Positions 9,019 through 19,158 of a DNA stretch of 64,000 nucleotides are shown here, piece after piece. The translations under genes and the position numbers were made by a program. Positions within the stretch are counted from its first letter, which is position 1, and every line of letters starts with the position of its first letter. The notes under the pieces were generated by a model, which saw only the letters and a list, made by a program, of their open reading frames with translations, had not been told where the DNA came from and ran no database searches. Source of the DNA: Halomarina rubra (GTDB lineage Archaea; Halobacteriota; Halobacteria; Halobacteriales; Haloarculaceae); NCBI RefSeq assembly GCF_023699475.1, contig NZ_JALXFV010000008.1:382475-446474 (forward strand), written 5' to 3'.

Positions 9019-9365
9019 TCACCGACGAGAGCCGCCCGTGTGGGCGTGTTGCTCGGTCGGGTCGTCGTCTCTCTCGTCGACGAGGCTCACGAACACCACG
9101 GTGAGACCGACGACGACGAGGTGTGACCCGAACCACGCTGGATGCGGGTAGTAGATGTCGTTACAGCCGTCGGTGAACTCCACCATCGGGTACGGCGAGA
9201 GTCGGACTCCCGTCACCGTCTCGGCGTGCGTTACGCTCGGGTCCAACCGACGGCCGTCGAGAGACCGACGATATTCACTGTCGAAAGAGAGTAGCAGACG
9301 AGGACCACACCGAGAACGACCGAGACCGCACCGACCCGTCGGAGCGTCCGCGCCGGGAGACTCAC
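9019..9365 (-). pseudogene. frameshifted small membrane-protein gene, relative of the gene at 9362-9724
   Basis: Translation from GTG 9365 (overlapping the upstream stop as GTGA) gives a hydrophobic N-terminus, MSLPARTLRRVGAVSVVLGV..., that stops at 9231-9233 after 44 codons. The continuation in the adjacent frame gives VEFTDGCNDIYYPHPAWF plus a second membrane span and ends at 9019. This second half aligns with VYDDGCNTVAYAHPAFLAAT of the neighbouring gene. A one-base shift between about 9235 and 9265 would join the halves into one ~115-residue protein. It may be a real pseudogene or a sequencing error; no slippery homopolymer is evident. Confidence 0.65.
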
Positions 9366-9724
9366 CGCCACTCCTCCTCGCCGGCCTCGGGCCCGTCGAG
9401 CGACGGGCGGGGAGCGCCCCGGTGCCGCTCGTACGCGGTTTCGATGCCCTCGGCGACCAGCCCACAGAGCGCGAACGTCGCGGCGAGGAACGCCGGGTGG
9501 GCGTACGCGACGGTGTTACAGCCGTCGTCGTAGACCAGCGCCGGTACGGGGACGCCGTCCACGCCGACGACCCAGACGCTCTGCGGGGAGAACGACGGGG
9601 TGTGGTTGAGGCAGGCGGCCGCCGTGGACCACTCCGCCGTCGGGACGCCGGGGACGAACCAGAGGACGAAAGCGACGGCCGTACAGCCGGCGAACACCGT
9701 CAGGCCGACGCGCGAGCGGGTCAT
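9362..9724 (-). CDS. small two-span membrane protein, unknown function
   Basis: A 120-residue protein from ATG 9724. A first hydrophobic segment follows MTRSRVG (residues ~6-24), then an extracytoplasmic loop with two conserved-looking cysteines (ACLNH and DDGCNTVAYAHPAF), then a second span (FLAATFALCGLVAEGI) and an acidic tail. The DGCN...HPA block recurs in the broken downstream neighbour, so the pair arose by duplication. Family unknown. It has its own promoter at 9751-9758. Confidence 0.75.
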   Translation of the reverse strand: MTRSRVGLTVFAGCTAVAFVLWFVPGVPTAEWSTAAACLNHTPSFSPQSVWVVGVDGVPVPALVYDDGCNTVAYAHPAFLAATFALCGLVAEGIETAYERHRGAPRPSLDGPEAGEEEWR

Positions 9725-9750
9725 TCGTCGTCGGTCTACCACGAAGTACT

Positions 9751-9758
9751 GTATATAC
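9751..9758 (-). promoter_or_regulatory. TATA box upstream of the small membrane-protein pair
   Basis: GTATATAC lies 27-34 bases before the ATG at 9724 in an A/T-rich gap, predicting a leaderless transcript covering 9724 to 9019. Confidence 0.7.
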
Positions 9759-9790
9759 GTTCGCCCTGATTCTCACGAAAATATGACGGC

Positions 9791-10486
9791 TCAGCGACCG
9801 GCCCCACGCGCAGTCATGCGGTTCGCCAATTGGTTCGAGACGTCGGCGAGTCGCGACGCGCCGAACGTCGCGACGACGAGGCCCCCGAGCGAGTTGTAGA
9901 ACAGGTCGAGGACGGTGTCGTCGAGACCGTACTGCGTGAGCACTTCCCCCGTTCCGAACAGTTGGGCGGAGACGCCGATGTAGAACTCCAGAAGCTCCCA
10001 GACGACGCCGAACGCCATCACGAACAGCAGGATGGCGAGGAACATGAGCCGCGGGGGGAGTCGAATCGCCGCCGAGTACTGCTGGAGCGCCAACAGAGTC
10101 GCGAGCGCCGCCCCGGCGACGAGCGACGAGGACAGCGCGTGGGTCAGGTGGTCCCACCACCAGGTCCCCGAGTACAGCGAGACGTCGAGACCGGGAATCG
10201 TCAGCGTCCCGAGCGCGTGGAGGAACATCGCGGTCGTGATCCAGAGCACGAGGCCGACGCCGAGGGTAACGTCGAACCGCCGCGAGAGGAGGTTCGGCAG
10301 GAACGTGACGAGGAGACCGACGCCGGCGTTGACCGCGACCCCACCGTTGCCCGAGAGTACGCCGACGGCGACCATGGCGGCCAGCGACGCCTGGAGGACG
10401 CGGACGATGGTGCGCTGGCGTGCGGGGGTCAGACGGCGCTGGCGCGGGGCGGTCTCGCGGTGGTCGGTCCGTTCGCTGGCGGTCAC
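9791..10486 (-). CDS. polytopic membrane protein, DUF2238/YjdF-like (module copy 1)
   Basis: A 231-residue protein with about six membrane spans. The start is GTG 10486, overlapping the upstream stop as GTGA. Signature stretches are LVLWITTAMFLHALGTL, WWWDHLTHALSSSLVAG, FVMAFGVVWELLEF and LTQYGLDDTVLDLFYN; the WDHLTH and WE(L/V)xEF residues resemble those of the DUF2238 (YjdF) family, function unknown. A paralogue at 60474-61169 shares all these motifs, and each copy follows a partner membrane gene, so the two proteins probably act together. Confidence 0.8.
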   Translation of the reverse strand: MTASERTDHRETAPRQRRLTPARQRTIVRVLQASLAAMVAVGVLSGNGGVAVNAGVGLLVTFLPNLLSRRFDVTLGVGLVLWITTAMFLHALGTLTIPGLDVSLYSGTWWWDHLTHALSSSLVAGAALATLLALQQYSAAIRLPPRLMFLAILLFVMAFGVVWELLEFYIGVSAQLFGTGEVLTQYGLDDTVLDLFYNSLGGLVVATFGASRLADVSNQLANRMTARGAGR

Positions 10487-11088
10487 GCCGACACCCCCTC
10501 GACGCCCGTCTCCTCGTACGTCTCGCGGAGTCGCCGGCGGAAGTACCACCGGAAGACGCCGCCGGCGACCAGGCTCCCCAGCAGCGCGGCGGTGAACACG
10601 ACCATCAGCGCCGTGTTGTCCGCGACGAACGGCGTTCCGAGGTACCGTGCCGACGCCGCCGACCCGAGCGCCCAGAACCCCGTGAACGCGAGCGTCGTGA
10701 CGACGACGAACCCGACGGCGACGGTCGGCGTCATCCGGAGGTCGGTCGTCAACTGGAGCGCCGAGATGGCGAGCAACGCCAGCGTGGCGATGCCGATACC
10801 GCTGGCGACGTCGTCGAGGAACGACGGTCCGTACGCGCCGACCCCGATGGGAACCGTCGCGACGAGCAACAGCGCCCAGGGCACGGTCCGTCGCCAGGAC
10901 CGGTAGACCACCGGGGGGACGAGCGCGACGGCCGCCGCCGCGAGCGCGAGCGTCGTGTCCACCAACAACCCATCCAGGAGGTACCCGACCGCACCCACGA
11001 CCAGGAGCACCGTGAACAGCCACGCGACGACCGCGTTCACGCGTCGATTCCTGACGAACCACTCCTCGGGCAACTGCTGTTGACTCAT
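10483..11088 (-). CDS. polytopic membrane protein, partner in the duplicated module (copy 1)
   Basis: A 201-residue protein from ATG 11088 with about six hydrophobic segments between residues 17 and 185 and the C-terminal signature VFRWYFRRRLRETYEE, a basic amphipathic end. The equivalent gene at 61222-61809 ends VVFELYFRRFARGRERLE and has a similar span pattern, including a VVVTT motif in the fifth span. Function unknown. It is translationally coupled to the DUF2238-like gene. Confidence 0.75.
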   Translation of the reverse strand: MSQQQLPEEWFVRNRRVNAVVAWLFTVLLVVGAVGYLLDGLLVDTTLALAAAAVALVPPVVYRSWRRTVPWALLLVATVPIGVGAYGPSFLDDVASGIGIATLALLAISALQLTTDLRMTPTVAVGFVVVTTLAFTGFWALGSAASARYLGTPFVADNTALMVVFTAALLGSLVAGGVFRWYFRRRLRETYEETGVEGVSA

Positions 11089-11216
11089 GACGGACTCCAC
11101 GCGACGTGCCGCGAGCGGTGTGACTCACGGCGCGTCACCTGAGCGTCGTTCGCTTCCGGCCCGCAATAACCTGTCGTCGAACCGACCGGAGTTCGGAGGT
11201 GTCGCGGCCGTGCGCG

Positions 11217-11435
11217 TCAGTCGTCGAGGTTCGCGTAGAACAGCGTGCGTGCGCACTCGGGGCAGACGAAGGGGTCGATGCGGTGTTTCTCCTTCACGCC
11301 GAGACTGCCGAGCAGTCCCTCCCGGTTCTCCTCGGAGACGGCGCGGACCTGGAACCCGTCGTCTGTTCGGAGTTTCATCGGTTCGAGCGTCACACCGCAG
11401 TCGGGACAGCGTCGGTCGGTCGGTTCGGAGACCAT
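11217..11435 (-). CDS. small zinc-ribbon protein (72 aa)
   Basis: CPDC (residues ~10-13) and CPEC (~58-61) form a zinc ribbon around a ~45-residue insert. The layout (CPDCGxxLEPM at the N-terminus, FVCPECxRTLFYAN at the C-terminus) resembles widespread small nucleic-acid-binding-protein-like zinc ribbons of unknown role. It is divergent from the quinone oxidoreductase gene at 11595, with 159 bases between them. Confidence 0.8.
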   Translation of the reverse strand: MVSEPTDRRCPDCGVTLEPMKLRTDDGFQVRAVSEENREGLLGSLGVKEKHRIDPFVCPECARTLFYANLDD

Positions 11436-11594
11436 ACCGTCGGTATCGCGCCCGTGACCTTCACTCTACAGGGCATCGCGGCGGCCCGACCGTCCCTCGG
11501 GGCAGACGCCCGCGTCCGTCGCTCGTCTCGTGGCCGGTCGGGTCCGCCGACGTGCTCCACCTACGCTTTTGGAGTCGGGCGACGACGGCACACC

Positions 11595-12548
11595 ATGCAC
11601 GCTGTTCGCTACCACGAGACGGGCGGCCCCGAGGTGTTGCAGGTCGACGACATCGACCCGCCGGACCCGGGCCACGGCGAGGTCGTCGTCGACGTCCACG
11701 CGGCGGGCGTCAACCCCGTCGACACCTACTTCCGGACCGGTGCGTACCCGGTGCCCGAACTGCCGTGGGTCCCCGGGTCGGACCTCGCGGGCGTCGTCGG
11801 GGCGGTCGGTCCCGACGTGACCGGGTTCGACGTAGGTGACCGGGTGTTCGGGACCGGCCTCGGCCGGACGGTGCAGGGTACCCACGCCGAGCAGGTCGTC
11901 GCGCCAGCGGACCTGCTCGCGACGCTCCCCGACGACGCCTCGTTCCTCGAAGGGGCGGCCGTCGCGCTCGTCGGCGTCACCGCCTGGCAGGCGCTCGTCG
12001 GCTACGCGGCGCTCGAACCCGCCGAGACGTGCCTGATTCACGGTGGGAGCGGCGGCGTCGGCCACGTCGCGGTCCAACTCGCCGAGGCGGCGGGAGCGAC
12101 CGTGCTGACGACCGCGAGCGAGCAGTACCACGACCACCTCCGCGACCTCGGTGCCGACCGGGTGTTCGACTACCGCCGCGACGACCTCGAAGCGGCCATC
12201 GCCGAGACCGCCGCGCCCGACGTGGTCCTCGACACGTTCATGAACGAGTACTTCCCGCTCGACGCGCGGGTCGCCGCCCCCGGCGCGCGCATCGTCGGCA
12301 TCGGGAACACGAGCGACGAGGCCCGCATCCCGCTCGGACAGGCCAAGAGCAAGGACCTCGACTTCCAGGTGATGTCGATGTTCAACGTCGAGGACACCGC
12401 GGCCGTCCTGGAGCGACTCGGTCGCCTCGTCGTCTCCGGCGAGGTCGTCCCCGAGGTCGCCCAGACGTTCGCGCTCGACGAGACCGCCGACGCCCACCGC
12501 ACAGTGATGGAGGAGTCGTTCCTCGGGAAACTCGTCGTCGAACCCTGA
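11595..12548 (+). CDS. NADPH:quinone oxidoreductase, zinc-independent MDR family
   Basis: A 317-residue medium-chain reductase. The N-terminal GroES-like part begins MHAVRYHETGGPEVLQ, the nucleotide-binding Rossmann motif is HGGSGGVGHVAVQLAEAAGA near residue 145, and the C-terminus ends with HRTVMEESFLGKLV. Structural and catalytic zinc cysteines are absent, placing it in the QOR/zeta-crystallin branch. ATG 11595 was chosen because it begins the standard family N-terminus. Physiological acceptor unknown. Confidence 0.92.
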   Translation: MHAVRYHETGGPEVLQVDDIDPPDPGHGEVVVDVHAAGVNPVDTYFRTGAYPVPELPWVPGSDLAGVVGAVGPDVTGFDVGDRVFGTGLGRTVQGTHAEQVVAPADLLATLPDDASFLEGAAVALVGVTAWQALVGYAALEPAETCLIHGGSGGVGHVAVQLAEAAGATVLTTASEQYHDHLRDLGADRVFDYRRDDLEAAIAETAAPDVVLDTFMNEYFPLDARVAAPGARIVGIGNTSDEARIPLGQAKSKDLDFQVMSMFNVEDTAAVLERLGRLVVSGEVVPEVAQTFALDETADAHRTVMEESFLGKLVVEP

Positions 12549-12688
12549 GACCGCGTCGGTGGAGCGACCCGGCGGTCACCCCGCCGCGAAGGCTACAGTC
12601 GGGAATAGGCCGACAGTTTACCGGAAGCGCCTCGTATCACCAACACGTGGGCCGAGTGACGATTTCACGCGAGACAACTTCCGCCGCG

Positions 12689-12695
12689 TTTATTA
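12689..12695 (+). promoter_or_regulatory. TATA box of the sodium-dependent transporter gene
   Basis: TTTATTA in the sequence CGCGTTTATTATTGGG lies 31-37 bases ahead of the ATG at 12726. Confidence 0.6.
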
Positions 12696-12725
12696 TTGGG
12701 GCCAGTGTCCTCACGGCGCACACAC

Positions 12726-14102
12726 ATGGTAGAACGTGAGACGTGGGCGACACGAGCGGGGTTCATCCTCGCGGCAATCGGGAGCGCGGTCGGACTGGGG
12801 AACATCTGGCGGTTCCCGTTCCAGACCGCGACCAACGGGGGGTCGGCGTTCCTGCTGGTGTATCTCGTCGCCGTGCTCGTCATCGGCATCCCGGCGTTGC
12901 TCGGCGAGTTCGTCATCGGGCGGCGCTCGAACATCAACGCCATCGAGGCGTTCAACAAACTGGGTCGGCCGCAGTGGGCGTTCATCGGCGCTATCGGCGT
13001 CATCGGCAGCTTCTGGACGCTGTCGTACTACAGCGTGGTCGGCGGCTGGGTCATCCGGTTCGTCTACGGCTTCGGGTCGGGCGTCGTCCTCGACGCGCCA
13101 CAGGAGTACTTCGGGTCGGTCGCCGCCGGACCGGAGGCGGCCGCGCTCCACGCACTGTTCATGCTCATCACGGTGACCATCGTCGCACTGGGCATCGAAG
13201 ACGGCATCGAACTGGCGACGAAGTTCATGGTGCCGAGCATCGTCGTGTTGCTCCTCGGCCTCGCCGTCTACGCGTTCACGCTCCCGGGAGCGGGTGCGGG
13301 CTACGAATTCTACCTCTCGCCGGACTTCGCGGCGGTCTCGAACAACGCGATGACCGTCGTCCCCGCAGCGGCCGGGCAGGCGCTGTTCAGCCTCTCGGTC
13401 GGGTTCAGCGTGATGATAACGTACGCCTCCTACCTCGGGAAAGACGACAGCCTCACCGCCGACGGTCTCACCATCGCGGTGTCGAACACGTTCGTCGGCG
13501 TGCTCGCCGGTCTCGTCGTCATCCCGCTGCTGTTCGCGGCGGGCATCGGTATCGGTGACGGCGGTCTCGTCAGCGGCGGTGGCGGTGCGGGCGCGGTGTT
13601 CGTCGGCGTCACGACGGCGCTCGCGGACCTCCCGGGGGTCGCCGCGCAGGTCGTCGGCGTCGTCTTCTTCGGGACGGTGCTGGTCGCGGCGCTCTCTTCG
13701 TCCATCAGCCTGCTCGAAGCGGTCGTCTCCTACCTCGTCGACAACTACCGACTCTCGCGTGCGCCGACCGCGGCGGGACTCGGGACGGTCATCTTCCTGC
13801 TCGGCGTCCCCTCGGCGCTCGACACGGCGTGGCTGACGTGGTTCGACGGCATCGGCGTCTCGCTGTTCCTGCCCGTCGCCGTGTTCCTCGTCGTCCTGTT
13901 CGTCGGCTGGATCCTCGGCGCGGAGGCCGTCGACGAACTCCGACAGGGCACTAGCGGCGGGTCGACGCTCCCGATGGTGTGGCTCTGGGGGCTACGGACC
14001 GTCGTGTTGCTCGCTATCCTCGCCGTGTTGGCACTGAACTTCTACGACCTGTTCTTGACGCCCGAGGCCGGCGACTACTACATCGTCCCGCCTGGGCTCT
14101 GA
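12726..14102 (+). CDS. neurotransmitter:sodium symporter (NSS/SNF) family transporter
   Basis: A 458-residue inner-membrane transporter with about 11-12 spans. The family signature GLGNIWRFPFQ lies in TM1 (residues ~23-33), preceded by the N-terminal RETWATRAGFILAAIGSAVG typical of prokaryotic NSS members; TM6 residues GQALFSLSVGFSVMITYASYL are also typical. It probably imports an amino acid with Na+. ATG 12726 is favoured over an earlier in-frame ATG because it fits the family N-terminus and the promoter. Substrate cannot be read from the sequence. Confidence 0.95.
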   Translation: MVERETWATRAGFILAAIGSAVGLGNIWRFPFQTATNGGSAFLLVYLVAVLVIGIPALLGEFVIGRRSNINAIEAFNKLGRPQWAFIGAIGVIGSFWTLSYYSVVGGWVIRFVYGFGSGVVLDAPQEYFGSVAAGPEAAALHALFMLITVTIVALGIEDGIELATKFMVPSIVVLLLGLAVYAFTLPGAGAGYEFYLSPDFAAVSNNAMTVVPAAAGQALFSLSVGFSVMITYASYLGKDDSLTADGLTIAVSNTFVGVLAGLVVIPLLFAAGIGIGDGGLVSGGGGAGAVFVGVTTALADLPGVAAQVVGVVFFGTVLVAALSSSISLLEAVVSYLVDNYRLSRAPTAAGLGTVIFLLGVPSALDTAWLTWFDGIGVSLFLPVAVFLVVLFVGWILGAEAVDELRQGTSGGSTLPMVWLWGLRTVVLLAILAVLALNFYDLFLTPEAGDYYIVPPGL

Positions 14103-14182
14103 GCGACGGTCTGTCACGGTCTTCCACCGCCCGCACTGCCGCGGGCGCGGAACGTATACGGCTCAACTGCGTACCGAGGGCA

Positions 14183-14626
14183 ATGGCATCTCCTCGGTCG
14201 CGTTATCCCTCGTCGAGCGACGAGCCACCGCCGACGGCCAGCGCCGAGTACCGCCCCGGGTACTGCAACATCGGTCACCGCGAACAGCGTCGACGCTACC
14301 GGTACGCCGGCGTCGGCGCGCTGGTGACGCTCGTCTACCTGAGCGCGGTGCTCGCGGCGAGCGCCCCCGCGGGGTTGGTCGTCGGGGCGTTCGCACCGCT
14401 CGCGCTGGCCTACGAGTTCTTCGTCCAGGCGCGCGCCCAGTTCTGCGTCAAGTTCGCCGTGCTCGGTCGCTACGACTTCACGGGGTCGGGCGGCGAGGCG
14501 GGCCGGGTCGCCGACCCGGAGAACCGCCGTGCCGACACCACCTCCGCGATTCGAATCACGGTCGTCTCCGTCGTTGCCGCGGGCGTCACGACGGGCGTCC
14601 TCTACGCGCTCGTCGAGTCGCTCTGA
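14183..14626 (+). CDS. small membrane protein with DUF2892-like motifs
   Basis: A 147-residue protein. After a Ser/Pro-rich N-terminus it has YCNIGHREQRRRYRYAGVG and then two close spans (residues ~50-85), QARAQFCVKFAVLGRYDF, an acidic loop and a final span (IRITVVSVVAAGVTTGVLYAL). The N-I-G-x-x-E-x-x-x-R pattern and the Cys before LGRYDF recall DUF2892-type proteins of unknown function. ATG 14183 was chosen; the frame extends upstream into the transporter gene but without a better start. Confidence 0.7.
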   Translation: MASPRSRYPSSSDEPPPTASAEYRPGYCNIGHREQRRRYRYAGVGALVTLVYLSAVLAASAPAGLVVGAFAPLALAYEFFVQARAQFCVKFAVLGRYDFTGSGGEAGRVADPENRRADTTSAIRITVVSVVAAGVTTGVLYALVESL

Positions 14627-14683
14627 GGCGACGAGCGAGCGTCCACCCTCCCCGACCCTTCCCGCCACTGGGCCGTCCCACGC

Positions 14684-15079
14684 TCACTGCAGGTGGACCG
14701 ACACGCGGCGCTCGCGTGGCCCGTCGCACTCGACGAACAGCACCGACTGCCACGTCCCGAGAGCCGGCCTGCCGTCCCGGACTGGGACGGTCACGTCACG
14801 CCCGAGGAGCATCGACCGCAGGTGGGCGTCGGCGTTCCCGTCCAGTTCGTCGTGCGCCCACTCGTGTTCGGGCGCGAGTCCGGCGACGAACCGCTCGATG
14901 TCCCCGACCAGTCGTGGCTCGAACTCGTTGAGCGTCACGCCCGCCGTCGTGTGAGCGACGAACACCGTCGCGAGACCGTCGTACCCGTCGGGGAGCGCGT
15001 CGGCGACGCGGTCGGTCACGTCCAGTACCTCGACCCGCTCGTCGGAGCGGACGGTGAACTCCGTGGGTCCTCCGTTCAT
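14684..15079 (-). CDS. YjbQ/UPF0047 family protein
   Basis: A 131-residue beta-sandwich protein. The family hallmarks are VFVAHTTAGVTLNEFEP, the HEWAHDELDGNADAHL segment with metal-binding histidines, LLGRDVTVPVRDGRPALGTWQSVLFVECDGPRERRVSV. Some members have weak thiamine-phosphate synthase activity and the family is often annotated as secondary thiamine-phosphate synthase; the true role is uncertain. It begins at ATG 15079. Full length for the family. Confidence 0.93.
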   Translation of the reverse strand: MNGGPTEFTVRSDERVEVLDVTDRVADALPDGYDGLATVFVAHTTAGVTLNEFEPRLVGDIERFVAGLAPEHEWAHDELDGNADAHLRSMLLGRDVTVPVRDGRPALGTWQSVLFVECDGPRERRVSVHLQ

Positions 15080-15176
15080 GGGTGTCGTTCGCACGCCGGG
15101 GAGAAATCCTCGGTGGTGGTCGCTCGCAGGGGGAGGGTGAGGGACGCCCGTCACCGGGAAGCGGTCGGGGCAGGTC

Positions 15177-15896
15177 TCAACGGACGCGCCAGGACTCCTC
15201 GCCGGGGAGGAACCGCCCCAGGTCGACCTCCCGGCGGAAGTCCGTCGACTGGAGGGCGCGGAGGGCGTCGACGAGGCGGTCGTGGTCGTCGTCGCCCCAC
15301 TCGCTCGGGTCGCGGATGGGGTAGACGAGGAAGCCGCTGCCCCGAATCTCGGTGCCGTGGAGCGCGGCCATGTCGGTGTCGACCTTCGCGGCCTGTGCGG
15401 TGTACTGTTCGAGGACGTGGCGAGTCGCACGCTCGCCGACCGGAAGCAGGACGTGGGCGGCGATAGCGCGCAACTCGGCGTCGAAGTACCGCTCCATCTC
15501 GGTGTACTCTCGGGCCGTCGGCGTCCCGTCGGGGACGCACATGTGCAGGTACGAGAGGAACGTGTCGGTCACCGTCGGGCGCTGGCCGGGGTCGGCGAGC
15601 AACCCCGCGTCGGCGAGCGCCCGCTGGAGGCGGACGCCGGACTCGTTGGTGAACGGGACGCCCACGCCGTCGATGGCCGACGCCCCGTCGTCGTCGGCGT
15701 CCGTCGCCGGCCCGGACGACCCGGTTCGTGCGGACTCCGGCGTCCCGCCGTCGGCGAGTCGCGCGCCGCCGTGGACGCCGGGGTGGTCGCCGACGACGTG
15801 GAACGCGGCGTTCGCGTCGCCGTATCCGGCGACGTACTGCTCACAGGGCGGGCGCATACCGAACGGGTTGCTCGTCCGGTCGGTGACGTTCTCCAC
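15177..15896 (-). CDS. uracil-DNA glycosylase family protein
   Basis: A 239-residue protein likely from GTG 15896 (MENVTDRTSNPFGM). Motif-like blocks are FHVVGDHPGVHGG (active-site loop position), PFTNESGVRLQRAL, and LPVGERATRHVLEQY where family-4-like enzymes have a GxxA(T) loop. There are cysteines at CEQY and HMCVPDG but not a clear four-Cys Fe-S set. An inserted low-complexity acidic stretch (residues ~60-80) is present. A DNA-repair role is inferred by family only; key catalytic residues need alignment. Confidence 0.65.
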   Translation of the reverse strand: MENVTDRTSNPFGMRPPCEQYVAGYGDANAAFHVVGDHPGVHGGARLADGGTPESARTGSSGPATDADDDGASAIDGVGVPFTNESGVRLQRALADAGLLADPGQRPTVTDTFLSYLHMCVPDGTPTAREYTEMERYFDAELRAIAAHVLLPVGERATRHVLEQYTAQAAKVDTDMAALHGTEIRGSGFLVYPIRDPSEWGDDDHDRLVDALRALQSTDFRREVDLGRFLPGEESWRVR

Positions 15897-16057
15897 GCGA
15901 GGCTGTAGCCCTCGCGCGCTCAAAGCCGGTGCGGTTCGGGGACGGTTCGGTTCGTCACGGGTCGCCGGCCGCGCGACCACCGCGGCAGTCAGCCGAGAAG
16001 CGGCCACTGTCGCTGGAAAGCCGAGCCTCTTTGCCGCCGCTGGTCGCACGGTGGGTT

Positions 16058-16723
16058 ATGGGAGTCGTCGTCACCGGGACCGTCCCCGTCGAGGAGTTCG
16101 CGCTGGCACACACCCGCTCGACGGTGCCGTCCGTCGAGTTCAGCGGCGGACGCATCGTCAAGTCCTCCGAGGACGAGGTCGTCCCCATCCTCTGGGCGCG
16201 CGGAGCCGACCGCGACGAGATACGAGAGGCGCTGGAGGAGGACCCGTCGACCGAGGACACGGAGATACTCGCCGACCTCGACAGCGAGTGGCTCTACCGG
16301 ATGCGCTGGACCGAGCGGGTCAGACTCGTCGTCCAGATGATCCTCGACTCGCAGGCGACGTTACTGGACGCGGAGGTCGGTGCCGGGTCGGGCGTCTGGT
16401 CGCTCCGCGTGCTGTACCCCACCCGCGAACAGCTCTCGTCGACCTACGAGTTCTGCGACGACAACGACCTCACGTTCGACGTCCGGAAGGTGTACGAGAT
16501 GAACTCCGAACCCGCCGGCCAGTACGGCGTCACCGAGGGCCAGTTCGCCGCGCTCCGGGCGGCCTGCGAGGGGGGGTACTTCCAGGTCCCCAGAGGGACC
16601 GACCTCGACGCCATCGGCGAGGAGTTGGACCTCTCACACCAGGCCGTCTCCGAGCGCATTCGACGCGGGATGGACCGCCTCGTGACGGAGACGTTGCTCA
16701 TCGGCAACAGTCGCGACCACTGA
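16058..16723 (+). CDS. HTH_10 (Bat-type) transcriptional regulator
   Basis: A 221-residue regulator. The C-terminal HTH_10 domain (residues ~165-215) reads VTEGQFAALRAACEGGYFQV, then DLDAIGEELDLSHQAVSERI, the recognition-helix pattern of bacterio-opsin-activator-like proteins. The N-terminal ~150 residues form the haloarchaeal sensor region without a recognisable PAS or GAF domain. It starts at ATG 16058, 161 bases from the divergent glycosylase-like gene. Regulon unknown. Confidence 0.88.
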   Translation: MGVVVTGTVPVEEFALAHTRSTVPSVEFSGGRIVKSSEDEVVPILWARGADRDEIREALEEDPSTEDTEILADLDSEWLYRMRWTERVRLVVQMILDSQATLLDAEVGAGSGVWSLRVLYPTREQLSSTYEFCDDNDLTFDVRKVYEMNSEPAGQYGVTEGQFAALRAACEGGYFQVPRGTDLDAIGEELDLSHQAVSERIRRGMDRLVTETLLIGNSRDH

Positions 16724-16767
16724 ACTCGGTCGGGTGACGGTGAGGACGGCGTCCGTTGCGGTGGTGC

Positions 16768-17475
16768 TCAGGCGTCCCCGGCGTTCTCCTCGGCGGAGCG
16801 CTCGCCCGACTCGTTCCGTCCCGTCTCCTCGTCGTCCTCCCGGCGACGCTCGCGTTCGAGGTCGTCGGGCGTCGGTTCGTCGCCGTCGATGGACCGGGGG
16901 TCGCTGGCGTCGACGGCGGCGACGTCGTGGTACGACGCGTCGTCGGGGACGTAGACGGTGAACGAGACGTCGCGACGGTCGCCCGAAGCGAGGTCGTACG
17001 CGCGGCTCTCGACCTTCCGGGCGACGGTGCCGTCCTCGTCGTAGAACACGACCTGGAGCGTCGCCGAACGGTCCTCGCCCTGGTTGACGAGGACGCCCTC
17101 GACCTCGACCAGGTCGCCGCGCTGCCGGTCCAGGTCGACGGCGGTGCCGTTCCGGGTGAGTCGCGGGTCGGCGACGTCGAGAGTGTCGCTGGCGGTCCGG
17201 CGCGCGGTCCGGTACTGACGGACGCGGTTCTCGACGGCCTCGGCGTACCAGTCGGCGTCGCCCGAGAGCCGTTCGCGCAGGGCGAGCACGTCGTCCTCGA
17301 TGTCGTCGACGACGGTGCCACCCCCGTCGCGCGTGGCGAGTCGGTCGAGGTTCGCGCGGATAGCGTCGACCTCCTCGCTGACGTCCCGGTTGGCCTCGCG
17401 CTCGACGTCGTCGAGCGTGTCGCGCACGTCGATGAGGGGGGGCAACTGCCCGTCGTTCGCGCCGGATTCGGACAT
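16768..17475 (-). CDS. coiled-coil plus FxLYD-like beta-domain protein
   Basis: A 235-residue soluble, very acidic protein. Residues ~10-95 are helical and probably coiled coil; residues ~110-185 (EVEGVLVNQGEDRSATLQVV ... YDLASGDRRDVSFTVYV) look like an FxLYD-type beta sandwich; the tail is a charged Arg/Glu/Asp-rich disordered region. There is no signal peptide. No function can be assigned. It is divergent from pccB with 127 bases between them. Confidence 0.75.
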   Translation of the reverse strand: MSESGANDGQLPPLIDVRDTLDDVEREANRDVSEEVDAIRANLDRLATRDGGGTVVDDIEDDVLALRERLSGDADWYAEAVENRVRQYRTARRTASDTLDVADPRLTRNGTAVDLDRQRGDLVEVEGVLVNQGEDRSATLQVVFYDEDGTVARKVESRAYDLASGDRRDVSFTVYVPDDASYHDVAAVDASDPRSIDGDEPTPDDLERERRREDDEETGRNESGERSAEENAGDA

Positions 17476-17564
17476 AGAGGGTGCTACTCCCGACGACGGG
17501 TTAGGCGTTTACCCCCCGGAAACGAGGGCGGGGTCGGGTCGTCGCGAAACCGGCCTGTTCCCGG

Positions 17565-17573
17565 TATTCTTTT
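17565..17573 (+). promoter_or_regulatory. TATA-like box of pccB
   Basis: TATTCTTTT lies 30-38 bases before the ATG at 17603 in a GC-rich gap. It is the only A/T-rich element in the region between the divergent genes. Confidence 0.55.
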
Positions 17574-17602
17574 GACCCGACTCGGAGAACCACCGACAAT
17601 CA

Positions 17603-19153
<1,551 letters not shown>

Positions 19154-19158
19154 CCGCC

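Noticed and set aside
9791-11128. one long 445-residue protein
   Set aside because: The upstream half is a shadow frame of the partner gene; the GTGA junction at 10483-10486 marks two separate coupled genes.
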